From Xanthomonas sp. F10 (GTDB lineage: Bacteria; Pseudomonadota; Gammaproteobacteria; Xanthomonadales; Xanthomonadaceae): a DNA stretch of 64,000 nucleotides. The notes beneath the pieces were generated by a model, which did not search any database, was not told where the DNA came from, and saw nothing but the letters and a program-made list of their open reading frames with translations. The translations under genes were made by a program, and so were the position numbers. Location: assembly GCF_014206815.1 (NCBI RefSeq), contig NZ_JACHNP010000001.1:1950456-2014455 (forward strand), written 5' to 3'. The stretch's first letter is position 1; each line of letters starts with the position of its first letter. Of this stretch, positions 1-10,081 are shown piece after piece.

Positions 1-1206
1 CCGCGGCAGCTTCTCGCCCTGCGCGTCCTCGGTGTGCGCCAGCAGCGCGTCCTCGGCGTCGGCACTGCCCGCACGCACCGGCTTGTGGCCGAGCTCTTCG
101 GTGACCAGCGCCGCGGTGTCGTGGTCGATGGTCTGGGTGATGGTGGCCATCACGCCCATCTTGAACAGCGCCTTCACCACGTCGCCGCCCTTCAGCGCGA
201 GCTTCTGCGCCAGGTCGGCCACGGTGATGGTGTCGCCGATCGCCACTTCGCGCACCACCGGCGCGGTGGGACGCTCGAAGCCGTGCGCGCCGCCGCCGCT
301 GCGCGACGGCTCGGCCTGGCGACGGCCGCCGCTGTGGCTGCCGCCGCGCGGCTTGCCGCGCACGTTGGAACGGCGCGCACGGTCGGCCGCGGACAGGTGC
401 AACTGGCCGGCGAAGCGGCTGGTGCTGTCGTCGTCCTCGACACCGGCGACCATCACGTGCGAGCCGCGGGTCTTGTGCTTGTTGTTGGCGTTGTTGCGGT
501 CGTCGCTGCGCGGGGCCGCCGGCTTGGCCGGATGCGCCGCACCGGCCGGACGCGGCGCCACCGCCGGACGCGGTGCGCGCGGCGCAGCGGCGGCGTTGCG
601 GTCGGCGGCAGGCGCGGCCGGCGCCGCAGCCGGCGGCGCCGACTCGGCTTCCAGCGCCGCCTGCGCGGCGCGCTGCTCGGCCTCGGCGCGCTCGCGCGCT
701 TCCTGCTCGGCCTTGCGCTTGCGCTCGATTTCCTCGGCGCGCGCACGGTCCTGCTCGGCGAGCTTCTGCTGCTCGGCCAGGTTGCGCTGCTTGGATTCCT
801 CCAGCTTGCGCAGGATCTCGGCCCGCTCGTCGTCCACCCGTCCGCCCGCGGACGGCGCCGCACGCTCGGCGGCCAGGTCCTCGGCCGACTTCACGTAGGT
901 GCGCTTCTGCCGGACCTCGACGTTGACCGTGGTCTTGCTGCGCCCGGCGCTGACCGTCACTTCCTGCAGCTTGCGCCGGTTCAGGGTGATCTTCTTCGGC
1001 GCCGCCTGGGCCTCTTCCTCGACCGGCTTGTCGGTCTTGCCGTGGGTACGGCGCAGGAAGCCCAGCAGCTTCATCTTTTCGGTGCTGGTGACGACCTGGT
1101 CGGGACCGCTGAACTTCATCCCGGCGTCGGCCAGTTGAACCAGCAGTTTCTCGACCGGCGTGTTCACCAGTTCGGCCAGCTTGCGGATGGTGGTTTGCTG
1201 CGACAT
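1..1206 (-). CDS. infB: Translation initiation factor IF-2 (5' part only)
   Basis: IF-2 is the GTPase that brings initiator fMet-tRNA to the 30S subunit. Only the first 402 codons are in the window; the GTPase domain lies beyond base 1. Visible are the N-terminal IF2_N domain (begins [15 protein letters not shown]), a long charged Ala/Arg/Glu-rich linker with a coiled-coil look (about residues 115-200), an Arg/Gly-rich basic stretch, and a second IF2_N module (about residues 325-375). The ATG at 1204-1206 follows an AGGA ribosome site. It sits about 95 bp downstream of nusA on the same strand, the usual metY-rimP-nusA-infB order. The frame stays open to the window edge. Confidence 0.96.
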   Translation of the reverse strand, partial: MSQQTTIRKLAELVNTPVEKLLVQLADAGMKFSGPDQVVTSTEKMKLLGFLRRTHGKTDKPVEEEAQAAPKKITLNRRKLQEVTVSAGRSKTTVNVEVRQKRTYVKSAEDLAAERAAPSAGGRVDDERAEILRKLEESKQRNLAEQQKLAEQDRARAEEIERKRKAEQEARERAEAEQRAAQAALEAESAPPAAAPAAPAADRNAAAAPRAPRPAVAPRPAGAAHPAKPAAPRSDDRNNANNKHKTRGSHVMVAGVEDDDSTSRFAGQLHLSAADRARRSNVRGKPRGGSHSGGRRQAEPSRSGGGAHGFERPTAPVVREVAIGDTITVADLAQKLALKGGDVVKALFKMGVMATITQTIDHDTAALVTEELGHKPVRAGSADAEDALLAHTEDAQGEKLPR

Positions 1207-1301
1207 TCGGATCCTATGATCTGGTTGGCGCCCCCTCGCCGCGTGCGAAGGTAGCGCGGATTCTAAGCCCTGATCGGGTCAGGGCGGCATTCATCGCTGA
1301 C

Positions 1302-2813
1302 TCATTCGCCGCGCTCCAGGCGGGCGATCTCCTCGGCGCGGGCGGCCAGGATCAGGGCCGCGGCGCGGTCCTTGTCCAGGTCCTCGATGCCGAACTCGAG
1401 GATTTCGTCGGCAGCCAGATCCGACAGGTCCTCGCTGGTGCGTACGCCATGGCCGGCCAGCGCGTAGGCGGTGGCTTCGTCCATGCCCGGCAGCGACAGC
1501 AGGTCCGCCGCCGGCACGCCGTCGTCGTCGCTCTCCTCGGCGGCCAGCGCCTCGTTGAGCAGCGCGTCGCGGGCACGGGCGCGCAGTTCCTCGACAATGT
1601 CCTCGTCGAAGCCTTCCACCGCCAGCAGCTCGCCAACCGGCACGTAGGCGATTTCCTCGACCGAGTTGAAGCCCTCGGCGACCAGGATCGCGGCGATCTC
1701 CTCGTCCACTTCCAGCTTGTCCATGAACAGCTGGCGGGCCACGGCCTGCTCGGCCTCGGACTTGGCCGCGACCTGCTCGGCGGTCATCACGTTGAGCTGC
1801 CAGCCGGTCAGGCGGCTGGCCAGGCGCACGTTCTGGCCGCCCTTGCCGATCGCCTGGGCCAGGCGGTCTTCCGCCACCGCCAGGTCCATCGAGTGCTTTT
1901 CTTCGTCGACGATGATCGACTGCACCTCGGCCGGCGCCATCGCGTTGATGACGAAGTTGGCCGGGTTGTCGTTCCACAGCACGATGTCCACGCGCTCGCC
2001 GTTGAGCTCGTTGGACACCGCCTGCACGCGCGAACCGCGCATGCCGATGCAGGCGCCGATCGGATCGGTGCGGGTGTCGTGCGCCAGCACCGCGATCTTG
2101 GCGCGGTCGCCCGGATCGCGCGCGCAGGCCTTGATCTCGACCAGGCCCTGGCCCACTTCCGGCACTTCCAGCTTGAACAGCTCGATCATGAATTCCGGCG
2201 CGGCGCGGCTGATGAACAGCTGCGGGCCGCGCGGCTCCGAACGCACTTCGGCCAGGTAGCCGCGCACGCGGTCGCCGGCGCGCAGCACATCGCGCGGAAT
2301 GCCCTTGTCCTTGGGAATGAAGGCCTCGGCGTTGCCGCCCAGGTCCACGTAGATGTTGCCGCGCTCGGCGCGCTTGACCACGCCGGTGACCAGCTCGCCG
2401 ACGCGATCCTTCCACGCGTCCACCACCTGCTGGCGCTCGGCCTCGCGCACGCGCTGCACGATCACCTGCTTGGCGGCCTGCGCGGCGATGCGGCCGAAGT
2501 CCGGATTCTCGATCTGCTCTTCGATGTAGTCGCCGACCTCAACGCCCTCAGCCTCGTCGACCGCGTCCATCAGGCGGATCTGCCGGTCGGGCGACTCCAT
2601 CACCACGTCGTCGGCCACCACTTCCCAACGCCGGAAGGTCTCGTAGGTGCCGTCCTTGTGGTCGATGGTGACGCGCGTCAGCACGTCCTGGTCGGGGTAG
2701 CGCTTCTTCGCCGCCGACGCCAACGCGGCCTCGATCGCATCGAAGATCACTTCGCGCGGCACGCCCTTTTCGTTGGCCACCGCGTCGACTACCAGCAACA
2801 GTTCCTTGCTCAT
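1302..2813 (-). CDS. nusA: Transcription termination/antitermination factor NusA
   Basis: NusA binds RNA polymerase and modulates pausing, termination and antitermination. The 503-residue protein has the N-terminal RNAP-binding domain ([18 protein letters not shown]), an S1 domain (about 135-200, [17 protein letters not shown]), two KH domains ([17 protein letters not shown] and the later [11 protein letters not shown]), and two acidic C-terminal repeats like those of E. coli NusA (SVEEIAYVP and [10 protein letters not shown]). Length matches the family. It follows rimP, whose stop overlaps this start (ATGA-type, 2810-2813), so the two are probably translationally coupled. The ATG start at 2813 is clear. 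Confidence 0.98.
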   Translation of the reverse strand: MSKELLLVVDAVANEKGVPREVIFDAIEAALASAAKKRYPDQDVLTRVTIDHKDGTYETFRRWEVVADDVVMESPDRQIRLMDAVDEAEGVEVGDYIEEQIENPDFGRIAAQAAKQVIVQRVREAERQQVVDAWKDRVGELVTGVVKRAERGNIYVDLGGNAEAFIPKDKGIPRDVLRAGDRVRGYLAEVRSEPRGPQLFISRAAPEFMIELFKLEVPEVGQGLVEIKACARDPGDRAKIAVLAHDTRTDPIGACIGMRGSRVQAVSNELNGERVDIVLWNDNPANFVINAMAPAEVQSIIVDEEKHSMDLAVAEDRLAQAIGKGGQNVRLASRLTGWQLNVMTAEQVAAKSEAEQAVARQLFMDKLEVDEEIAAILVAEGFNSVEEIAYVPVGELLAVEGFDEDIVEELRARARDALLNEALAAEESDDDGVPAADLLSLPGMDEATAYALAGHGVRTSEDLSDLAADEILEFGIEDLDKDRAAALILAARAEEIARLERGE

Positions 2814-3415
2814 TCTTTCGCTCCGCGCGCAGCCTCGTCGGCCGCCGGTTCGTTGGATGGTTTCTTATTGGATTTTGCGTTCTTGCCGGCCGGCTTCGGC
2901 CCCTTGCCCGGCTTGGTCGGGGCCAGGCCCAGCGCCGCCCAGTCGGGCATGATCCGCGCCTTGTCGATATTGTCGAAGTCCACCGCCAGTTCGGCGCCGT
3001 CGACCTCGAAGGTAATGCGGCCGGCATCAGCGTCGGCCTGCACGATGCGCCCCTGCAGGCGCCGACGGCCCTGCTGCGGCAGCTTCAGCACCACCTTGGC
3101 CGATTCGCCCAGGTGGCGGGAAAACTGTTCAGCGCTGAACAGCGGCCGGTCCACGCCCGGCGAGGACACTTCCAGCGTGTAGTTGCCGCTGATCGGGTCT
3201 TCCACGTCCAGTTGCGCCGAGACCTCGCGGCTGACCCGCTCGCAATCGTCGATATTGACCACGCGCTCGGGCTGCTCGGCCAGCGGCACGTCGATGTACA
3301 GGCGCAGCGTGGCGCCGCCGGGGGCCGGCAGATATTCCGCGCCCAGCAGTTCCAGGCCCAACGCGTCCACGGTCGGGCCCAGCAGAGTCGCGATTTCGTT
3401 TGCCTTGTCGCTCAC
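2810..3415 (-). CDS. rimP: Ribosome maturation factor RimP
   Basis: RimP assists 30S subunit maturation. The conserved core is plain ([39 protein letters not shown]). The C-terminus is a Lys/Pro/Ala-rich basic tail. The start is chosen at a GTG (3413-3415, [14 protein letters not shown]) because Xanthomonas homologues as I remember them begin at this point and an AAGG motif lies upstream; an in-frame ATG at 3458-3460 would give 216 rather than 201 residues. It lies between tRNA-fMet and nusA on one strand. Confidence 0.93.
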   Translation of the reverse strand: MSDKANEIATLLGPTVDALGLELLGAEYLPAPGGATLRLYIDVPLAEQPERVVNIDDCERVSREVSAQLDVEDPISGNYTLEVSSPGVDRPLFSAEQFSRHLGESAKVVLKLPQQGRRRLQGRIVQADADAGRITFEVDGAELAVDFDNIDKARIMPDWAALGLAPTKPGKGPKPAGKNAKSNKKPSNEPAADEAARGAKE

Positions 3416-3480
3416 AGCCTGCCTTGCATCTGAAAGGGTTGAAGAGTCGGTTGCGTGCATTTTCCGGACCCCGGAAACGA

Positions 3481-3503
3481 CAAAGGGCCCTCTGGGCCCC
3501 TTG
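3481..3503 (-). terminator. Hairpin between tRNA-fMet and rimP
   Basis: On the minus strand a 9-bp stem (CAAGGGGCC with GGCCCTTTG, one G-U pair) closes a 5-nt loop and is followed by TCGTTT. It lies downstream of the initiator tRNA and upstream of rimP, so it may be an attenuator or partial terminator separating the tRNA from the rimP-nusA-infB message. Confidence 0.45.
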
Positions 3504-3622
3504 TCCGGTAAAACTCCGGTCACGCTGGATTCCGGTTGCGACGACGGGAACATGCGTCATCACGAAGCCCAGATTTCCCTGCCGCAGACAACCGATGCGC
3601 TGGTTGCCGCTGCAGACAAATA

Positions 3623-3699
3623 TGGTAGCGGGGGCAGGATTTGAACCTGCGACCTTCGGGTTATGAGCCCGACGAGCTGCCAGACTGCTCCACCCCGCA
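3623..3699 (-). tRNA. Initiator tRNA-fMet (anticodon CAT)
   Basis: A 77-nt cloverleaf on the minus strand with encoded CCA (3623-3625). The anticodon loop CTCATAA is flanked by GGG/CCC, the three G-C pairs that mark initiator tRNAs. The acceptor stem pairs from position 2 (GCGGGG with CCCCGC) while position 1 (U) and 72 (U) do not pair; an unpaired 1:72 is the other initiator hallmark, usually C-A in E. coli. Position just upstream of rimP-nusA-infB matches E. coli metY. Confidence 0.96.
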
Positions 3700-3840
3700 G
3701 CAGAAGCGGAATTATGAAGAATCAGTGCGTCGATTGCAAGCCCTGATTTTCATCTCGACGCGGTAGCGAGGCTGCCGTGCGAAGGACGCCATGATAACCG
3801 CACACGATGGAAAACGAAACAGCAATCGCATCGCCGAATG

Positions 3841-3876
3841 CAAAAACGCCGACGCCGCCTTGCGGCGGCGTCGGCG
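3841..3876 (-). terminator. Rho-independent terminator of the nuo operon
   Basis: A perfect 12-bp stem (GCCGACGCCGCC with GGCGGCGTCGGC, 3848-3875) with a 4-nt loop is followed on the minus strand by GTTTTTG. It lies about 30 bp past the nuoN stop codon and before the tRNA-fMet gene. Confidence 0.85.
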
Positions 3877-3905
3877 GAAACGACGGGAAAACCGCCCTTT
3901 CGCGA

Positions 3906-5384
3906 TCAGGCCAGGTGCGCGAAGGCGCGCTGGCACCACGCCATCAGCGGGCTCCAGGCCAGGCCGAAGGCCAGCAGGCCCAGCGCGTTGACGCCCAGCG
4001 CCACGCCCAGCACGCGATCGTCGTTGGCCGGCAGCGGCGAGCCGACCGGCTCGTCGAAATACATCACCTTGATCACGCGCAGGTAGTAGAACGCGCCGAT
4101 CACCGCGCACAGCACCGACAGTACGGCCAGGCCGGTCCACCACAGGTTCTGGTCGGGCACCGCGACCACCGCGCCCAGCACCGCCAGCTTGGCCCAGAAA
4201 CCCAGGAACGGCGGCACGCCGGCCAGCGAGGCCATGATGCACAGCACCAGCAGCGCCATCCACGGGTTGCGCGCGTTCAGGCCCTTGAAGTCGTCGATGT
4301 TCTCGGCCTCGAAGCCCTTGCGCGACAGCGCGATGATCGCGCCGAACGAGGCGGTGGACATCACCGCGTAGCAGATCGCGTAGAACAGCGCCGCCGCATA
4401 GCCGCGCTCGCCGCCGCCGGCCACGCCCAGCAGCAGGAAGCCGATGTGCGAGACCGTGGAGTACGCCAGCATGCGCTTGAGGTTGCTCTGCGCCACCGCC
4501 ATCAGGTTGCCGACCACCAGCGACAGGGCCGCCAGGCCGCCGATCACCCAATGCCACTGCGCCGCCAGCGGACCCACGCCCACTTCCAGCAGACGGTAGG
4601 CCATGCCGAACGCGGCCAGCTTGGAGGCCGAGCTGATGAACAGCGCGATCGGCGCCGGGGCGCCCTGGTAGACGTCCGGCAGCCACATGTGGAACGGCGC
4701 GGCGCCGAGCTTGAAGGCGACGCCGGCGATCATGAACACGGTGCCGGTGAGCAGCAGCATGTGCTCGCGGCCGTTGCCGATCGCCTCGTGGATGCCGCTC
4801 AGGCTCAGCGTGCCGGTGGCGCCATAGATCAGCGACATGCCGTACAGCAGCAGGCCGGAGGCCAGCGAACCGAGCACGATGTACTTCATCGCCGCTTCGG
4901 TGGCCATGCCGTTGTCGCGGTTGGAGGCGACCAGCGCGTAGGAGCACAGCGCCAGCAGTTCCAGGCCCAGGTACACCATCAGCAGGCTGCCGGCCGACAC
5001 CAGGATCATCATGCCGACCGTGGCGAACAGCACCAGCACCGGGATCTCGCCCTGGTACAGATTGCGCTCGCGCAGGTAGCTCCAGCCGTAGATCAGGGTC
5101 AGCGCGCTGAGGCCGACGATCACCGTCTTCATCACGTCGGCGGCGGCGTCGCGCACGAACATGCCCTGGAACACCTCGCCCTGCCCGCCCACGCCGGCCA
5201 GCAGCATCGCGAACACCGCGACCAGGATCGCCACCGACACGATGTGGGTCCAGGCCTTGTTGCGCTCGCTGACGAACAGATCGAGCATCAGCAGGAAGAA
5301 GGCACCGGCGGTCAGCACCAGCTCGGGCAGCAGGGGCGGCAGGTCGACGGTGGTCAGAGGCAGCAGCGCAGGGGTGGTCATCAT
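3906..5384 (-). CDS. nuoN: NADH-quinone oxidoreductase subunit N
   Basis: NuoN is one of three antiporter-like proton-pumping membrane subunits of complex I. The 492-residue protein is almost entirely hydrophobic with about 14 transmembrane helices and the conserved pumping segment GAAPFHMWLPDVYQGAP preceded by a lysine. Two ATGs in a row (5384 and 5381) can start it. It is the last gene of the nuo operon, 30 bp after nuoM, with the terminator immediately downstream. Confidence 0.97.
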   Translation of the reverse strand: MMTTPALLPLTTVDLPPLLPELVLTAGAFFLLMLDLFVSERNKAWTHIVSVAILVAVFAMLLAGVGGQGEVFQGMFVRDAAADVMKTVIVGLSALTLIYGWSYLRERNLYQGEIPVLVLFATVGMMILVSAGSLLMVYLGLELLALCSYALVASNRDNGMATEAAMKYIVLGSLASGLLLYGMSLIYGATGTLSLSGIHEAIGNGREHMLLLTGTVFMIAGVAFKLGAAPFHMWLPDVYQGAPAPIALFISSASKLAAFGMAYRLLEVGVGPLAAQWHWVIGGLAALSLVVGNLMAVAQSNLKRMLAYSTVSHIGFLLLGVAGGGERGYAAALFYAICYAVMSTASFGAIIALSRKGFEAENIDDFKGLNARNPWMALLVLCIMASLAGVPPFLGFWAKLAVLGAVVAVPDQNLWWTGLAVLSVLCAVIGAFYYLRVIKVMYFDEPVGSPLPANDDRVLGVALGVNALGLLAFGLAWSPLMAWCQRAFAHLA

Positions 5385-5417
5385 CAAATCTCTGGAATCA
5401 ATACGCTCGACGGCCGC

Positions 5418-6920
5418 TTACAGCTTGCTGGTGGCGATCTGCGCCGCCAGCTTCGCGATCGAGGGCTCCATCAGGTCGGTCAACGGCTTCGGATACAGGC
5501 CCAGGGCCAGCACGCCGAGCGCGAACACGCCCAGCACCAGCGCCTCGCGGCCGTTGATGTCCTTCAGCTCGGCGACGTGCGCATTGGCGACCTCGCCGAA
5601 GAACACGCGCTTGTAAAGCCACAGGGTGTAGGCGGCGGTGATCACCAGGGTGGTCGCCGCGCCGAAGGCCAGCAGCGGGTGCTTCTGGAAGCTGGCCATG
5701 ATGACCATGAACTCGCCGACGAAGCCGCTGGTGCCCGGCAGGCCCGCGTTGGCCATGAAGAACAGCATCGCGAAGGTGGCGAACCACGGCATCACGTTGA
5801 CCACGCCGCCGTAGTCGGCGATGCGGCGGGTGTGCATGCGGTCGTACAGCACGCCCACGCAGGAGAACATGGCGCCGGACACGAAGCCGTGCGAGATCAT
5901 CTGCACCATCGCGCCCTGCAGGCCCAGCCGCGCGGCGTCAACGCTGCCGAAGCCGACCAAACCAAAGGCGACGAAGGTGCCGAGGGTGACGAAGCCCATG
6001 TGCGCGATCGACGAGTACGCGATCAGCTTCTTCATGTCGTCCTGGACCAGGGCGACCAGGCCGACGTAGATCACCGCGATCAGCGACAGCGCGATCACCA
6101 GCCATGCCCACTCGTTGCTGGCGTCGGGCAGGATCGGCAGGTTGAAGCGCAGGAAGCCGTAGCCGCCGATCTTCAGCGCGATCGCCGCCAGGATCACCGA
6201 ACCGGCGGTCGGCGCTTCCACGTGCGCGTCCGGCAGCCAGGTGTGCACCGGGAACATCGGCACCTTGACCGCGAAGGCGATCAGGAAGGCGAAGAACAAC
6301 CAGGTCTGTTCCTTCGAGGTCAGCGAGAGCTGGTACAGGTCGGCGAGCTGGAAGCTGCCGCCCTTCAGGTACAGGTAGATCAACCCGACCAGCATCAGCA
6401 CCGAGCCGAGGAAGGTGTACAGGAAGAACTTGACCGCGGCATAGATGCGGCGCGGGCCGCCCCAGATGCCGATGATCAGGAACATCGGGATCAGCATCGC
6501 CTCGAAGAACACGTAGAACAGCATCGCGTCGGTGGCGGAGAAGATGCCGACGGTGACGCCTTCCAGGATCAGGAACGCGGCCACGTACTGGTTGACGCGC
6601 TTGTCGATCGAGGTCCACGCGCCGATCAGCGCCAGCACCGTGACCAGGGTGGTCAGCACGATCAGCGCGACCGCGATGCCGTCGGCGCCGAGGTTGTAGC
6701 CGATGTCGTACGCCGGGATCCAGGCGTGGGTCTCGACGAACTGCAGCGCGTCGCTGGCGTAGTCGAAACCGGTGAGCAGCGGCACGCTGAGCGCGAAGGT
6801 CAGCAACGCCACCAGCAGCGACGCCCAGCGTGCCGCACGCGCGTCGCGCACGGCGAGGACCAGGGCGCCGCCGATGATCGGCAGCCAGATCAGGATGGAG
6901 AGTAGAGGCCAGTTCGACAC
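5418..6920 (-). CDS. nuoM: NADH-quinone oxidoreductase subunit M
   Basis: NuoM is an antiporter-like proton-pumping subunit of complex I. At 500 residues it has the family's usual size. Key motifs are the glutamate in YVFFEAMLIPMFLIIG (helix 5), the lysine and proline-broken helix in VKVPMFPVHTWLPDAHVEAP, and many transmembrane helices. Translation probably begins at a GTG (6918-6920, VSNWPLLSILIWLP), as no upstream ATG is in frame. It follows nuoL by about 20 bp. Confidence 0.97.
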   Translation of the reverse strand: MSNWPLLSILIWLPIIGGALVLAVRDARAARWASLLVALLTFALSVPLLTGFDYASDALQFVETHAWIPAYDIGYNLGADGIAVALIVLTTLVTVLALIGAWTSIDKRVNQYVAAFLILEGVTVGIFSATDAMLFYVFFEAMLIPMFLIIGIWGGPRRIYAAVKFFLYTFLGSVLMLVGLIYLYLKGGSFQLADLYQLSLTSKEQTWLFFAFLIAFAVKVPMFPVHTWLPDAHVEAPTAGSVILAAIALKIGGYGFLRFNLPILPDASNEWAWLVIALSLIAVIYVGLVALVQDDMKKLIAYSSIAHMGFVTLGTFVAFGLVGFGSVDAARLGLQGAMVQMISHGFVSGAMFSCVGVLYDRMHTRRIADYGGVVNVMPWFATFAMLFFMANAGLPGTSGFVGEFMVIMASFQKHPLLAFGAATTLVITAAYTLWLYKRVFFGEVANAHVAELKDINGREALVLGVFALGVLALGLYPKPLTDLMEPSIAKLAAQIATSKL

Positions 6921-6940
6921 GTGTTCTTATTCCGTACAGG

Positions 6941-9115
6941 TCAACGCCAGAAATGCATCAGCACGCCCAGCAGGGCAATGAGACCGACGATCATCGCGAA
7001 GGCGTAGTGATAGAGGAAACCGGATTGCGTGCGACGCAGCAGGTTGGCCGCCAGGTCGATCACGCGTGCGGTGCCGTTGACCATGACGCCGTCCACGACA
7101 TGCGTATCCACCGCACGCGACACCTTGCCCAGGCGCACGCCGCCGCCGGCGAAACCGCCGATCCAGAGCTTGTCGAAACCGTACTTGTTCTCGAGGATCC
7201 ACACCGGCACCGAGAAGGTCTTGCGCGCCTTCGCCGCCAGTTCCGGCTTCCACAGGTACAGGATCCAGGCCAGGGCGAAACCGGCCAGGGTCAGGAAGAA
7301 CGGCGGCTGGGTCAGGCCATGCAGGGCGAACGCGACCGGGCCATGGAACTCCTCGGCCAGCGCACCGACGGTGTCGCGCGCCGGGTCGTAGAAGTCGACG
7401 ATGCCGGTGAAGAAGCTGACCGCCTGGCCCTTGATCGCCGCCGCGGCATGCTGCCCCGCCCAGTCGGTGCCGAACAGCATCGGGCCGATGGTGAAGAAGC
7501 CGATCGCGATCGACGGGATCGCCAGCAGGATCAGCGGCACCGTCACCACCCACGGCGACTCGTGCGGCTCGTGAGCGCCATGGTGGCCGTGGTGGTCGTC
7601 ATGCGCATGCGCGTCGTGCGCATCGTGCGCGTGGGACTGCGCCTCGGCGTCGGTGTGGGCGCTGTCGTGGTGGGCGTGCACGTCGTGCGCATGCGCATCG
7701 CGGAAACGCTCCTGGCCGTGGAAGGTCAGGAACAGCAGGCGGAAGCTGTAGAAGCTGGTGATCAGCACGCCGCCGAGCACGGCCATGTAGCCATAGTTTT
7801 CGACGCTCCAGAACGGCATCCCCTCGGCGTGATGCGCGGCCGCCTCGATGATGGTGTCCTTGGAGTAGAAGCCGGCGAAGAACGGGGTGCCCACCAGCGC
7901 CAGGGTGCCGATCACGCTGGTCCAGTAGGTGATCGGCATGTACTTGCGCAGGCCGCCCATCTTGCGCATGTCCTGCTCGTGGTGCATTCCGATGATCACC
8001 GAGCCGGCCGCCAGGAACAGCAGCGCCTTGAAGAAGGCATGGGTCATCAGGTGGAACACCGCCGCCGAGTACGCCGACACGCCCAGCGCCACGGTCATGT
8101 AGCCCAGCTGCGACAGTGTCGAGTAGGCCACCACGCGCTTGATGTCGTTCTGCACGATGCCGATCAGGCCGGTGAAGAACGCGGTGGTGGCGCCGACGAC
8201 CAGCACGAAGTTCAGCGCGGTCTGCGACAGTTCGAACAGCGGCGACATGCGCGCCACCATGAAGATGCCCGCGGTGACCATGGTCGCGGCGTGGATCAGC
8301 GCCGAGATCGGCGTCGGGCCTTCCATCGAGTCCGGCAGCCACACGTGCAGCGGCACCTGCGCCGACTTGCCCATGGCGCCGATGAACAAGCAAATGCAGA
8401 TGATGGTGGAGACGTTCCAGGCCTGCCCCGGGAGCAGCTGCACCTGGGCCAGGCCGCCGGCGGCCTCGTTGCCCAGCACCGCGGTGGCGTTGGCGAACAC
8501 ACTGGCGTAGTCCAGCGTGCCGAACCACAGCAGCACGCCGGCGATGCCGAGGATGAAGCCGAAGTCGCCGACGCGGTTGACCAGGAACGCCTTCATGTTG
8601 GCGAACACCGCGGTCGGGCGCTTGAACCAGAAGCCGATCAGCAGGTACGACACCAGGCCCACCGCTTCCCAGCCGAAGAACAGCTGCAGGAAGTTGTTGC
8701 TCATCACCAGGCTCAGCATCGAGAAGGTGAACAGCGAGATGTAGCTGAAGAAGCGCTGGTAACCCGGGTCATCGGCCATGTAGCCGATGGTGTAGATGTG
8801 CACCAGCAGCGACACGAAGGTCACCACCACCATCATCATCGCGGTCAGGCGGTCGACCATGAAGCCGACGTGGGCCGAGTAATGGCCGACCTCGAAGAAG
8901 GTGTAGAGGTTCTGGTTGAACGGCGAAGCGCCCTGCCCCACCAGCTGGTACAGGGTCCAGCACGACAGCGCGCAGCTGACCGCGACGCCGAGGATGGTGG
9001 CGAACTGCGCGCCCTTGCGGCCGACCTGACGGCCGAACAGGCCGGCGATGATGCTGCCGACCAGCGGGGCCAGCACCACCGCGATCAGCAGACTCTTGGA
9101 GAGCGTAATTTCCAT
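6941..9115 (-). CDS. nuoL: NADH-quinone oxidoreductase subunit L
   Basis: NuoL is the distal proton-pumping subunit whose long lateral helix runs along the complex I membrane arm. Residues 1-460 form the antiporter-like core, with the conserved FFGWEAVGL (E150), GKSAQVPLHVWLPDSMEGP (K250 nearby) and the H and K of VAYSTLSQLGYM/FHLMTHAFFKALLF. At 724 residues it is longer than the typical 610-660, mainly because of a His/Asp/Ala-rich insertion at about residues 473-519 in a loop before the lateral helix. Neighbours nuoK and nuoM are in the same operon. Confidence 0.97.
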   Translation of the reverse strand: MEITLSKSLLIAVVLAPLVGSIIAGLFGRQVGRKGAQFATILGVAVSCALSCWTLYQLVGQGASPFNQNLYTFFEVGHYSAHVGFMVDRLTAMMMVVVTFVSLLVHIYTIGYMADDPGYQRFFSYISLFTFSMLSLVMSNNFLQLFFGWEAVGLVSYLLIGFWFKRPTAVFANMKAFLVNRVGDFGFILGIAGVLLWFGTLDYASVFANATAVLGNEAAGGLAQVQLLPGQAWNVSTIICICLFIGAMGKSAQVPLHVWLPDSMEGPTPISALIHAATMVTAGIFMVARMSPLFELSQTALNFVLVVGATTAFFTGLIGIVQNDIKRVVAYSTLSQLGYMTVALGVSAYSAAVFHLMTHAFFKALLFLAAGSVIIGMHHEQDMRKMGGLRKYMPITYWTSVIGTLALVGTPFFAGFYSKDTIIEAAAHHAEGMPFWSVENYGYMAVLGGVLITSFYSFRLLFLTFHGQERFRDAHAHDVHAHHDSAHTDAEAQSHAHDAHDAHAHDDHHGHHGAHEPHESPWVVTVPLILLAIPSIAIGFFTIGPMLFGTDWAGQHAAAAIKGQAVSFFTGIVDFYDPARDTVGALAEEFHGPVAFALHGLTQPPFFLTLAGFALAWILYLWKPELAAKARKTFSVPVWILENKYGFDKLWIGGFAGGGVRLGKVSRAVDTHVVDGVMVNGTARVIDLAANLLRRTQSGFLYHYAFAMIVGLIALLGVLMHFWR

Positions 9116-9122
9116 CTGCAGG

Positions 9123-9428
9123 TCAGCCCTTCAGCGAATCGACTTCGGCCACGTTGATCGTGTGGCGGGTACGGAACAGCGTCACCAGGATCGCGAGGCC
9201 GATGGCGGCTTCGGCCGCGGCCACGGTCAGGATGAAGAACACGAACAACTGGCCGGCGGCGTCGCCGAGCTCGCGCGAGAAGGCGACGAAGTTGATGTTG
9301 ACCGACAGCAGCATCAGCTCGATCGACATCAGCAGCACGATGACGTTCTTGCGGTTGAGGAAGATGCCGGCCAGGGCGATGCAGAACAGCACCGCGCCGA
9401 GCGCCAGCAGATGGCCTAGGGAGATCAT
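9123..9428 (-). CDS. nuoK: NADH-quinone oxidoreductase subunit K
   Basis: This is a 101-residue, three-helix membrane subunit of complex I, homologous to Mrp antiporter MrpC. It carries the two conserved membrane glutamates: one in [10 protein letters not shown] and one in [14 protein letters not shown]. The ATG at 9426-9428 overlaps the last bases of nuoJ (ATGA at 9425-9428), so the two genes are coupled. Length matches the family exactly. Confidence 0.97.
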   Translation of the reverse strand: MISLGHLLALGAVLFCIALAGIFLNRKNVIVLLMSIELMLLSVNINFVAFSRELGDAAGQLFVFFILTVAAAEAAIGLAILVTLFRTRHTINVAEVDSLKG

Positions 9429-10072
9429 GGCTGGCCCTCCTGCGATGCCGGCGGAGTGTGGAGCGTGGGCTTCTCGGCGTCCATCTTGACGATGCGCAGA
9501 CGGTCGCTGGCCTTGACCCGCGACTGGTCGCCCGGGTTCTGGGTCTTGATGCCGGTGCGCTTGCGCAGGGTCAGCATCACCGCGGCGACCACCGCCACGG
9601 TCAGGATGATCGCGGCGAACTCGAACGGCAGCAGGAACTGGGTGAACAGGGTCTTGGCCAGCCAGGTGATGTTGGAGGTGTCGGCGGCCTGGGCCGCGGC
9701 GTTGTCGGCCGGGAACGGCGCCGCGCTACGCGCCTTGACCCCGATCAGGGTGACCATCTGCACCAGCATCGCCACCGCCACCACCAGGCCGACCGGCAGG
9801 TAGCGCACCCAGCCTTCGCGCAGGCGGGCGGTGTCGATGTCCAGCATCATCACCACGAACAGGAACAGCACCATGACCGCGCCGACGTAGACCAGCACCA
9901 GGGTCACGCCGAGGAACTCGGCGCCCACCAGCAGCCACACGCAAGCGATGGAGAAGAAGGTCAGGATCAGGCACAGCACCGCGTACACGGGGTTGCGCAC
10001 GCTGATCACCGCGCCGGCGGCGACCGCGGCGATGGTGGCGAAGATCCAGAAAGCGATATTTACCCAATCCAT
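9425..10072 (-). CDS. nuoJ: NADH-quinone oxidoreductase subunit J
   Basis: NuoJ is a five-helix membrane subunit of the proton-translocating arm. The conserved segment [19 protein letters not shown] (helix 3 region with the pi-bulge typical of ND6/NuoJ) is present. The 215-residue protein ends in a hydrophilic tail (about residues 165-215, with [18 protein letters not shown]) longer than in E. coli. Start ATG at 10070-10072 lies 9 bp after nuoI. Confidence 0.96.
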   Translation of the reverse strand: MDWVNIAFWIFATIAAVAAGAVISVRNPVYAVLCLILTFFSIACVWLLVGAEFLGVTLVLVYVGAVMVLFLFVVMMLDIDTARLREGWVRYLPVGLVVAVAMLVQMVTLIGVKARSAAPFPADNAAAQAADTSNITWLAKTLFTQFLLPFEFAAIILTVAVVAAVMLTLRKRTGIKTQNPGDQSRVKASDRLRIVKMDAEKPTLHTPPASQEGQP

Positions 10073-10081
10073 TTCGGAACC

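Noticed and set aside
3807-6905. A + strand open frame of over 1,000 codons opposite nuoN/nuoM, and similar long frames opposite nuoL, nuoJ-nuoG, fimV, rhomboid and infB
   Set aside because: They lie antisense to clear genes, are rich in Arg/His/Gln/Ala as expected for GC-rich shadows, and show no family motifs.
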